Shown in pieces: positions 1 to 5,018 of a stretch of DNA of 5,018 bases. The notes under the pieces were generated by a model, which saw nothing but the letters and a program-made list of their open reading frames with translations, made no database searches and was not told where the DNA came from. Position 1 is the first letter of the stretch. Each line of letters opens with the position of its first letter. The translations under genes and the position numbers were made by a program. The stretch is from an uncultured Porphyromonadaceae bacterium (GTDB lineage: Bacteria; Bacteroidota; Bacteroidia; Bacteroidales; Muribaculaceae), in contig CAMWXO010000118.1 in the NCBI GenBank assembly GCA_947178245.1, positions 1 to 5,018 on the forward strand, written 5' to 3'.

Positions 1-1164
1 GCTGTAGCCGTGGGCCGCGCGTTTCGAGATCACGCGCTGGGGAAGTGTCCCTTTCATCGTCTCGCTCACAGGCTTGTAGATATCTCCGGCACCGGTCACA
101 CGCATAGCCTGATACACATAGCTACGTCCTGACAGCGGGTCGCGGATGGCTCCTCCCAGACAAGTCGAGGCTCCGCCGAAAGGCTCTATCTCAGTGGGAT
201 GATTGTGGGTTTCGTTCTTGAACATGAGCAGCCACTTCTCCGAGCCCTCTTCCGTGTCTACATCGATCACTATTGAGCAGGCGTTGTTTTCCTCGCTGTC
301 TTCCTGGTCGTCGAGAATGCCTTCCTTCTTGAGCCATCGTGCTCCTATACATGCGAGATCCATCAGGCACAGGCGTTTTTCCTCCCTTCCGAGGTCGGAA
401 CGCATCTTTTTGTAAAGTTCCAGTGATTGGCGGATATCGTCGGCTATCGGGGAGTCTTCCACTTCTATGTTGGTGAGTTCCGTCATGAATGTGGTGTGGC
501 GGCAGTGGTCGCTCCAGTATGTATCGAGAATCCTGAGCTCGGTCTCGCGCGGATCGCGTCCTTCTTTCCTGAAATACTCCACCACCGTCATCAGGTCGGC
601 ATCATTCATGGCGAGCCCGAATTCCTTTATGAAGGCTGGCGCTTTCTCGAGAGTTATGTCGCGGAATCCTTCAAGCACCTTCACTTCTGTGGCTTCCGCA
701 CGCTCGGGCGGACACAGCACCGACATGTCTTTGAGGCGTGACTCCACCGCATTTACCGTGTAGTGGGCGATTTTCTCGAGGTCGGCATCGGTCACGGCGT
801 CGTCGAAGATCATCAGGCGTGCGCTGCGGATCTCCACCTCTGAGGCCGGATCGATAAGCTTCACGCAGTCTTCGGCCGAGGAGGCGCGCTGGTCGAACTG
901 TCCGGGCAGGCATTCCACGGCAAGGTATTTTTTACCTGCGAGATCGATGTCTTCGGTCACTGTGTCGGTGGCGGGCTCGCCGAATACGCGATATTTCGCT
1001 TCTTCTATGAGGGAAGCGTCGGCATTGAAGACGTCATACACGCATACAAGGCGAAGATCCTTTATGTCTGTGCCGAGATTCTCGTTGAGTTCCCGTCGGA
1101 GACTGTCGGCTTCCACGCGGTAGGCGCCTGTCTTCTCCACGAAAATTCTTTTATTCTGTTTCAT
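1..1164 (-). CDS. purL: Phosphoribosylformylglycinamidine synthase PurL, N-terminal part (cut by left window edge)
   Basis: Cytosolic FGAM synthase: converts FGAR, glutamine and ATP to FGAM, step 4 of de novo purine synthesis. The minus frame is open from ATG 1164-1162 to the window edge and gives 388 residues. Roughly residues 1-155 fit the PurS-like N-terminal domain. A linker with SDHCRHTTF (residues 218-226, containing a histidine of the FGAR active site) follows, then the start of the AIRS-like synthase domain with KNETHNHPTEIEPFGG (from residue 316) and LGGAIRDPLSGR. These are hallmarks of the long single-chain PurL, usually about 1,200-1,300 residues, so roughly two thirds, including the C-terminal glutaminase domain, should lie beyond position 1. 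The start is chosen because it opens the PurS-like domain and follows an A-rich stretch (CTAAAAAAGCCAA) typical of Bacteroidota initiation. The gene lies 53 bp downstream of purE with no promoter match between, so co-transcription is likely. No frameshift is visible. Confidence 0.96.
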   Translation of the reverse strand, partial: MKQNKRIFVEKTGAYRVEADSLRRELNENLGTDIKDLRLVCVYDVFNADASLIEEAKYRVFGEPATDTVTEDIDLAGKKYLAVECLPGQFDQRASSAEDCVKLIDPASEVEIRSARLMIFDDAVTDADLEKIAHYTVNAVESRLKDMSVLCPPERAEATEVKVLEGFRDITLEKAPAFIKEFGLAMNDADLMTVVEYFRKEGRDPRETELRILDTYWSDHCRHTTFMTELTNIEVEDSPIADDIRQSLELYKKMRSDLGREEKRLCLMDLACIGARWLKKEGILDDQEDSEENNACSIVIDVDTEEGSEKWLLMFKNETHNHPTEIEPFGGASTCLGGAIRDPLSGRSYVYQAMRVTGAGDIYKPVSETMKGTLPQRVISKRAAHGYS

Positions 1165-1217
1165 TTGGCTTTTTTAGCGAATAATGTTTTAGTTCAGTAT
1201 GCGATAGCGGGCTCTTG

Positions 1218-1688
1218 TCAGTCGAGCGTGCTGGCGAGCACTTTCTCGGCCTGCCGGGTTCTGAAATCGGTCATCTTCGACGCGAGCTTGGGGTCGGTCA
1301 CGCCCAGGATTTCCACGGCAAGGAGAGCGGCGTTCTTGGCTCCGTCAATGCTCACTGTGGCCACCGGGATGCCTGAAGGCATCTGCACCATCGAGAGGAG
1401 CGAGTCGAGGCCGTCGAGAGTCTTGGCCTTGATGGGCACGCCTATCACCGGCAGTGTAGTGAAGGCCGCGCATACTCCCGCGAGGTGGGCTGCTCCGCCG
1501 GCGGCGGCTATGATGGCACCGAAGCCGTTGTCGCGGGCGCTTTTCACCCATGCCTCGAGTTCATGGGGGGTGCGGTGGGCACTCAGCACTTTCTTATCGT
1601 ATTCCACGCCGAATTCGTCGAGAATTTCAGCACTTCCTTTCATCACGGGCCAGTCGGAGGCCGAACCCATTACAATACCGATTTTCAT
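1218..1688 (-). CDS. purE: N5-carboxyaminoimidazole ribonucleotide mutase PurE (class I)
   Basis: Cytosolic mutase that moves the carboxyl group of N5-CAIR to C4 of the imidazole to give CAIR, step 6 of purine synthesis. The 156-residue length is normal for class I PurE. Visible motifs are the phosphate-binding loop MGSASDWPVM (residues 7-16), SAHRTP (36-41) with the catalytic histidine H38, AAGGAAHLAG (62-71), GVP (83-85), and SMVQMPSGIPVATV (99-112), which covers the active-site loop of the bacterial N5-CAIR type. Class I PurE works with the N5-CAIR synthetase PurK, which is not in this window. The start ATG (1688-1686) gives the expected MKIGIVMGS N-terminus; it is preceded by CTGCAAA and no Shine-Dalgarno sequence, usual for Bacteroidota. 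The stop is TGA at 1220-1218. purL follows after 53 bp. Upstream is an AT-rich 50-bp stretch, then an intrinsic terminator at 1723-1766, which raises the question of how purE is transcribed. Confidence 0.97.
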   Translation of the reverse strand: MKIGIVMGSASDWPVMKGSAEILDEFGVEYDKKVLSAHRTPHELEAWVKSARDNGFGAIIAAAGGAAHLAGVCAAFTTLPVIGVPIKAKTLDGLDSLLSMVQMPSGIPVATVSIDGAKNAALLAVEILGVTDPKLASKMTDFRTRQAEKVLASTLD

Positions 1689-1739
1689 TTTGCAGAATCT
1701 ATGTTGTTTCTAAATTGTTGTTAATAAATAAAATAAAGA
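1689..1739 (-). other. AT-rich leader immediately upstream of purE
   Basis: Short AT-rich stretch between the hairpin at 1740-1766 and the purE start. Read on the minus strand it starts with the T-rich tail of the terminator (TCTTTATTTTATTTATT) and continues through AACAACAATTTAGAAACAAC to purE. I searched it for the Bacteroidota promoter pattern TTTG-N19/21-TAnnTTTG: it has no TTTG at all and no full TAnnTTTG (TAGATTCT is the nearest). It may hold a weak promoter that departs from this pattern, or be only the 5' leader of a longer transcript. Confidence 0.4.
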
Positions 1740-1766
1740 GCCGCATTCCTGAGGTTGGAACGCGGC
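1723..1766 (-). terminator. Intrinsic terminator between the ~200-nt unit and purE (possible attenuator)
   Basis: On the minus strand GCCGCGTTCC (1766-1757) pairs with GGAATGCGGC (1749-1740). This gives a 10-bp GC-rich stem with one G·U wobble (1761/1745) and the 7-nt loop AACCTCA. It runs straight into a T-rich tract (1739-1723) interrupted by single A and C residues. The polarity fits minus-strand termination only: on the plus strand the wobble becomes an A·C mismatch and no T-run follows. It lies 6 nt after the stop codon of the small ORF and 51 nt before purE. The broken T-tract suggests incomplete termination, so some readthrough into purE-purL is plausible. Confidence 0.72.
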
Positions 1767-1938
1767 GGTGCATTATCTTTCATTTCCGGGCATGCGCAAT
1801 TCTTCGCAAACGGGCGCACACGAATGTCGGCTTGCTTTCCGCAAGGCTTCCATCATGCTCGGTGATGCGGGCTTTCGGCGCCGTCTCATGTTTTTCTGCA
1901 TTGGTGTGTCCGGTTGAATTTGCTTATTGGAAATATAG
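1731..1938 (-). ncRNA. Candidate structured small RNA or leader RNA, about 200 nt
   Basis: A transcript from the promoter at 1943-1974 to the terminator at 1723-1766 would be about 200 nt. By hand I find nested, co-linear helices that make an interrupted rod: ATTTCC (1934-1929) with GGAAAT (1787-1782); GCAAATTC (1923-1916) with GAATTGC (1802-1796), one bulged A; AACCGG (1915-1910) with CCCGTT (1814-1809), one C·C mismatch; CACACCAATG (1908-1899) with CATTCGTGTG (1826-1817), one C·C mismatch; and CGG (1883-1881) with CCG (1830-1828) after a one-sided 15-nt bubble. Inside are two small hairpins, CATCA/TGATG (1867-1851) and CTTGC/GCAAG (1845-1831). Size, rod shape, own promoter and own terminator recall 6S RNA, but I did not compute folding energies or identify a family, and a random 200-mer also pairs extensively. 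It competes with the small-ORF reading of the same bases; it could also be a leader of purE-purL. Confidence 0.33.
1773..1901 (-). CDS. Possible small Arg-rich protein, 42 residues (or 38 from the second ATG)
   Basis: Open frame from ATG 1901-1899 to TAA 1775-1773. I do not recognise the product. It begins MQKNMRRRRKPASPSMMEAL, continues with a short stretch that could form an amphipathic helix (MMEALRKASRH), and has two cysteines in a CAPVC spacing before the end. It has no signal peptide or membrane segment. The internal ATG at 1889-1887 (MRRRRKPASP...) is preceded by the A-rich GCAGAAAAAC and may be the better start, giving 38 residues. It sits alone between a promoter match about 40 nt upstream and a terminator 6 nt downstream, which is what a monocistronic small gene would look like. 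Against it, codon choice is not clearly biased, several codons (CGG, AGA, CGA) look casual, and the same bases fold into helices. It could also be a leader peptide or chance. Confidence 0.28.
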   Translation of the reverse strand: MQKNMRRRRKPASPSMMEALRKASRHSCAPVCEELRMPGNER

Positions 1939-1942
1939 ATTG

Positions 1943-1974
1943 CAAAATTAAGAAAAAAAAACGAGACCGCCAAA
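1943..1974 (-). promoter_or_regulatory. Bacteroidota-type promoter (TTTG / TAnnTTTG) embedded in the upstream terminator
   Basis: On the minus strand TTTG (1974-1971) is followed by exactly 20 nt and then TAATTTTG (1950-1943). This is a full match to the -33 TTTG and -7 TAnnTTTG pattern described for Bacteroides sigma-ABfr promoters, with the expected spacing. Transcription would begin near 1936-1940, about 38 nt before the ATG at 1901. The -33 element uses the loop and the first base of the 3' arm of the terminator hairpin at 1962-1989, and the terminator's T-run fills part of the spacer. It is the only good match to this pattern that I found in the intergenic region and probably drives the ~200-nt unit, perhaps also purE-purL. 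Confidence 0.6.
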
Positions 1975-1989
1975 TATTAGGCGGTCTCG
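1951..1989 (-). terminator. Strong intrinsic terminator of the receptor-lipoprotein unit
   Basis: Perfect 10-bp inverted repeat CGAGACCGCC (1989-1980) / GGCGGTCTCG (1971-1962) with the 8-nt loop TAATATTT, followed on the minus strand by nine T residues (1961-1953). It begins 30 bp past the lipoprotein stop codon, so it ends the outer-membrane unit. On the plus strand the hairpin is also followed, after about 9 nt, by a run of six T (1998-2003), but no plus-strand gene lies upstream to be terminated. Confidence 0.93.
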
Positions 1990-2019
1990 GATCATGATTT
2001 TTTATTCGTAGACGGATAC

Positions 2020-4026
2020 TTACTCTGCTGCGAGCATGTAGAGCTGCGGGAGTACGCCGTTTTCAGTTGCGTAGCATCCCCATGAGGAGTATTTGGTGGA
2101 ATACTGTATCCACTTCTCGTTGCCCACGTTGCGTATTGTCCATGTTCCGTCGGCCGCTGCTTCTGCAGTCCATACGTAGGCCGCATCCACGGTGGCCTTC
2201 TCATCATTGATGACGGGAGCCTTGGCATTGTTGAATGAGTCGTATGTGCCTGACATGTAAAGATAGCGTCCGTAGCTGTCGATGATGAAGAATTGTCCGT
2301 TTTCGAGTTTATAGACCTTGTCGTCTACGGTGGCGGTGGTGGAGAAGGTATATGCATTCACCTCGTTCTTCATCTCTATCACTCCGCCCACGGGAGCCAC
2401 TGCCTCGGTGTAGAGATAGCCGTAGGTCTTTGACTCGGCATGCGGTATGGCGCAGATGCCTTCCGCCACTAAGAGATATGAGCGATCGAGTTCCAGTTCG
2501 GTAGTGTAGTTGAAGTAGGCTTTGCCCACGATCTTCACGAATCTCCAGGAGTCTTTCTCCTTGATGAACTGACCTGTCACTGTCTGGAGGCCATTGTCGT
2601 TTACTGTCCACTTCTGTCCGTCGTAGACAAGAACGGAACAGGAAGTGCCGTTGTAGACCACGGCCTTCGTGTCTCCTTCCACTGCGTAGACATCATTGGC
2701 TTTCAGGTAAAGGGGAAGATAGATCTCAGGGTTCTCGAGTCTGTTGTTGCTGAAGCCCATGGCTGTGTAGTCGGCTGCGTCGAGCGCCACTATGCCCGAT
2801 GCCTCAGCCCATTTATTTCCGTCATATTTGTAGACGGCGGTCTTGGAGGCTGTCACAGGTGTGTTGGCGAGCACTTTGGAAGGCGCATTGCCTGAGATGT
2901 AGAAACCGGGATTGGCCTCAACCTTACCCTTGTCGGCGGTGAAGACGAAATTCTTCACTTCCCATGTGCCGGCTTTGGTGTCGGTAGATGTATAACGGAA
3001 GCCTAACTGAATCTGATTGCCGCAATATTTGCTCAGATCGAGCTCTCCGGTGCTCACGAAAGTCCAGCTCATCTTCTCGGGGAAGGGATAGCCTGAGATC
3101 TGTTCCCAATCTCCACCTACGACGCGCACCCAGAATGAAGCCTCGTTTTTGGCGGTCTCTACATCAGCGAAGAAGTTGGTTGCCTCTTCGAAAGATACAC
3201 TCGCTGTGGTGCCTGTGAGGTTGAATACCGGCGATACGAGCCATGACTCGGAGCCATAATTCACTCTGTCTACGTAAGCGGTAGCCTTCATACCGTAGTT
3301 TTCTCCGGCCCAGCTCCATACTTTGATGCCGTTGTTGGCGAGATCTATCGAGATGAAATCGCCCTCGCTTGCGTTAAACGGCTCGCTGTAGGCGATGGGG
3401 CCGTCTTCGTCGCCCGGCTGCACGAAAATAGGATTCTCCTCGCTTTCGTTGTAGGTCACCACAGCCAGTTGTCCTTCTTCTGCATCGGTATACTTATCGA
3501 GAAGTATTGCCGGGATGTTGGCTGAGGCGGGAGTCATCGGTGCGAAAGCCTCGATGAAGTCTTCATCGCTGTTCCATGCGGCGATATAGTTGTCTTTTGA
3601 GACGGTGTATTTCTGTGCTGCGGCAACCTGGGCGATAACCGGATCGGTCATGCCGGTCTCCTGATAGGTGACATTGATCTTGGAGCCCTCGGGAGCTACG
3701 AAATATGGTGCGCTGCTCGACGCGAGGAATGCGGGCAGATATTCTTTGGCAGGGATTTCCGCCGAGAACATGCCGTTGCTGCCCACAGCCTTGAGTTCTT
3801 TCTGCAGACCTGCTGATTCGGCCAGGCTCTGGTTAGTTTTGTTGGCGGCCACGGCATTGTAGTCGGTAGCCGACATGGTGAACTCTCCTTCGATTGCCTT
3901 GTCGTAGTTGACGCCGGGGGTGAAACCCTCAAGTTGGTCGTTCCAGGCATTCTCGCCGCAAGAGGTCGCTAAGGCAGCGGCGCCTAAGGCGAGAAATATG
4001 TTTTTTGCTGAAATGTTCATATTCAT
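2020..4026 (-). CDS. Surface lipoprotein with choice-of-anchor-J-like domain, partner of a TonB-dependent receptor
   Basis: 668 residues. MNMNISAKN, a hydrophobic core and LATSC (residues 19-23) form a lipoprotein signal peptide with Cys23 lipidated; the following GENAWNDQLEGF fits mature N-termini of Bacteroidota outer-membrane lipoproteins. Residues about 40-200 hold two copies of a small module (YLPAFL...EGSKINVTY at 96-121; IPAILL...EGQLAVVTY at 171-192); a third copy is at 436-458 (YLPLYL...EGDTKAVVY). Residues about 212-365 resemble the choice-of-anchor J or DUF5017-like jelly roll: SESWLVSPVFNL (259-270), VSFEEATNFF, then FRYTSTDTKAGTWEVKNF. YDGxKW occurs twice (401-406, 468-473). Residues 505-668 (SYGRYLYMSG, WTIRNV, KWIQYSTKY) I cannot name; a beta-trefoil or lectin-like fold is a guess. 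The start ATG is 3 bp after the receptor stop codon, so translation is probably coupled; a second in-frame ATG lies two codons later. It occupies the SusD position but shows no SusD features. The ligand is unknown. Confidence 0.85.
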   Translation of the reverse strand: MNMNISAKNIFLALGAAALATSCGENAWNDQLEGFTPGVNYDKAIEGEFTMSATDYNAVAANKTNQSLAESAGLQKELKAVGSNGMFSAEIPAKEYLPAFLASSSAPYFVAPEGSKINVTYQETGMTDPVIAQVAAAQKYTVSKDNYIAAWNSDEDFIEAFAPMTPASANIPAILLDKYTDAEEGQLAVVTYNESEENPIFVQPGDEDGPIAYSEPFNASEGDFISIDLANNGIKVWSWAGENYGMKATAYVDRVNYGSESWLVSPVFNLTGTTASVSFEEATNFFADVETAKNEASFWVRVVGGDWEQISGYPFPEKMSWTFVSTGELDLSKYCGNQIQLGFRYTSTDTKAGTWEVKNFVFTADKGKVEANPGFYISGNAPSKVLANTPVTASKTAVYKYDGNKWAEASGIVALDAADYTAMGFSNNRLENPEIYLPLYLKANDVYAVEGDTKAVVYNGTSCSVLVYDGQKWTVNDNGLQTVTGQFIKEKDSWRFVKIVGKAYFNYTTELELDRSYLLVAEGICAIPHAESKTYGYLYTEAVAPVGGVIEMKNEVNAYTFSTTATVDDKVYKLENGQFFIIDSYGRYLYMSGTYDSFNNAKAPVINDEKATVDAAYVWTAEAAADGTWTIRNVGNEKWIQYSTKYSSWGCYATENGVLPQLYMLAAE

Positions 4027-4029
4027 GTC

Positions 4030-5018
4030 TTAGAATGTGAGTTTGAGACGTAGGGAGAAAGTGCGGCCGAAACTGTAGAAGATGCGGTAGGCATTCTGCC
4101 ATGTGCCGTCGGCAGTGGCCGGAGTATACGCATCCATGATGTAGTTGTAGTTGCAGAGGTTGTTTACATTGCCGAAGATGGTAGCCTTCATGCCGGCGAT
4201 GTTGAACGTATAGCTTGCGTTGAGGTCGAGCTGGTTGCCCCAGGGTATTCTCCAGGGCTCGCCGAGTTCGATGGTCTGGCCTGTGTTGAGTGTGTTGCCT
4301 GTGATGGAGTAATCGGAATAGTTGCGTGCTGCTGCTGTCCAGTCCACTCCGATGCGCCAGCCCTTAAGGGGCTTCACCGTGATGCCGAGTGCGCCGGTGG
4401 TCTGCGCGGAGCCGCCGATCTTCCTTCCTTTGGTGTTGAGTTTGGCCCAGAGATGATCTTCGGCCATGATTCCGCTGGCTATCGCGCCAGTGCTCAGGTT
4501 GGCCAGAGGCTGGCTCTGCGAGTCGTAGAAATATCCGATGGTATTGGAGTCGCGGATCCAGTCGCCGTAAGAGAACATACCGGTGATCTCAAGCCAGTTG
4601 AAAGGCTTGTAGGTGGCTGCTGCCTCCACTCCGGCATGGCGTGATGCTACGCCCGACATATTCATGTTGTAGTATGTGCCGTCTTGCATCGAATTGGTCT
4701 TCACCATGGTCTGGTCATACCAGCGTGTCCAGTATCCGTTGATCTGTGCCGTGAACTTGGGAGAGTGGAATTCATAGCCTACTTCAGCCGATACGCACTT
4801 CTCGTTCACTGCGTTGGGATTTGCTGCTGTTGTGACTTCAGGTTTCAGGAAAGCGCCTCCGGAGAAGAAGGGGGCACGGCTTATGTAGCCACCGTTCACG
4901 AAGACATTGTTGTGGCGGTCGATGTTGTAGTTCACGCCGGCCTTCACGTTGCCTGCGATGAAGTTCAGGGTCTTTGAGCGCTCGTGCTCCTTGTCATAAT
5001 AGAAGCGGTTCACTGCCC
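4030..5018 (-). CDS. TonB-dependent outer-membrane receptor, C-terminal barrel part (cut by right window edge)
   Basis: The frame is open from the right edge (first whole codon 5016-5014) to TAA 4032-4030 and gives 328 residues. The GTG at 5013-5011 is an internal valine, not the start. The chain is a series of alternating amphipathic strands rich in Tyr, Asn and Gly, ends in FSLRLKLTF with the terminal Phe of BAM-inserted outer-membrane barrels, and shows signatures of the Bacteroidota carboxypeptidase-regulatory-domain receptor group: NVFVNGGYISRAPFFSGG, NPNAVNEKCVSAEVGYEF, NVNNLCNYNYIMDAY. Such receptors usually have 800-1,000 residues, so the signal peptide, regulatory domain, plug and first barrel strands lie beyond position 5018. 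It would import a ligand with TonB-ExbBD energy, the lipoprotein 3 bp downstream probably acting as surface partner. The C-terminus is not the form I expect for SusC. Substrate unknown; promoter outside the window. Confidence 0.93.
   Translation of the reverse strand, partial: AVNRFYYDKEHERSKTLNFIAGNVKAGVNYNIDRHNNVFVNGGYISRAPFFSGGAFLKPEVTTAANPNAVNEKCVSAEVGYEFHSPKFTAQINGYWTRWYDQTMVKTNSMQDGTYYNMNMSGVASRHAGVEAAATYKPFNWLEITGMFSYGDWIRDSNTIGYFYDSQSQPLANLSTGAIASGIMAEDHLWAKLNTKGRKIGGSAQTTGALGITVKPLKGWRIGVDWTAAARNYSDYSITGNTLNTGQTIELGEPWRIPWGNQLDLNASYTFNIAGMKATIFGNVNNLCNYNYIMDAYTPATADGTWQNAYRIFYSFGRTFSLRLKLTF

Noticed and set aside
203..763. Plus-strand open frames opposite purL
   Set aside because: They lie opposite confidently identified PurL coding sequence and give low-complexity, unrecognisable proteins.
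1165..1713. Long plus-strand open frame opposite purE
   Set aside because: It is the mirror of the strongly codon-biased purE gene, has no recognisable domain and no upstream signals.
1740..1938. Known purine-related riboswitch (ZTP/pfl, purine, PRPP types) upstream of purE
   Set aside because: I looked for the conserved cores, for example the ZTP 3' element like CCGCCUGGGC and the purine three-way junction, and found no match; only generic helices are visible.
1773..1973. A 66-codon extension of the small minus-strand ORF from a TTG at 1973-1971
   Set aside because: The extra 24 codons read through the terminator stem and T-run (Phe-Phe-Phe) and lie upstream of the likely transcription start; the ATGs at 1901 or 1889 are the only sensible starts.
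1991..1998. Palindrome ATCATGAT next to the terminator
   Set aside because: Eight bases only, no second copy and no regulatory context; likely chance or part of the terminator flank.
2020..4026. SusD-family nutrient-binding lipoprotein
   Set aside because: The sequence is beta-rich throughout with jelly-roll and small repeated beta modules, without the helical TPR-like repeats of SusD.
1..5018. Mobile elements, CRISPR arrays, tRNA or rRNA genes, attachment sites
   Set aside because: No transposase-like frame, no regularly spaced direct repeats and no tRNA or rRNA signatures were seen on either strand.

Overview
The window looks like chromosome of a member of the Bacteroidales (Bacteroidota), probably a gut commensal. 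The evidence is a TonB-dependent receptor paired with a surface lipoprotein built from Bacteroidota-type domains, start codons preceded by A-rich stretches instead of Shine-Dalgarno sequences, a match to the Bacteroidota promoter pattern (TTTG, 20 nt, TAnnTTTG), and the Bacteroidales-like long PurL. A family such as Muribaculaceae or Bacteroidaceae is only a guess. All recognised genes lie on the minus strand, so the window reads right to left, and I see no credible plus-strand gene.

Right part (5018 to 1951): the last 328 codons of a TonB-dependent outer-membrane receptor, then after only 3 bp a 668-residue lipoprotein. They look like one translationally coupled envelope unit, closed by a strong intrinsic terminator at 1951-1989. 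The lipoprotein is not SusD. It has a central choice-of-anchor-J-like jelly roll flanked by copies of a small repeated module, and an unrecognised C-terminal region that may be beta-trefoil or lectin-like.

Middle (1689-2019): 331 bp without an established gene, but densely organised. A Bacteroidota-type promoter is packed into the 3' half of the terminator and is followed by about 200 nt that end in a second intrinsic terminator. This stretch either makes a small structured RNA (it can fold into a long interrupted rod), encodes an Arg-rich peptide of 38-42 residues, or is a leader that attenuates the purine genes downstream. It is the least explained part of the window.

Left part (1688 to 1): purE, complete, then after 53 bp the first 388 codons of a long single-chain purL that runs off the left edge. 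They encode steps 6 and 4 of de novo purine synthesis and are probably co-transcribed. I see no good promoter match directly in front of purE or purL, so the promoter at about 1943-1974 may also serve them by readthrough of the second terminator.
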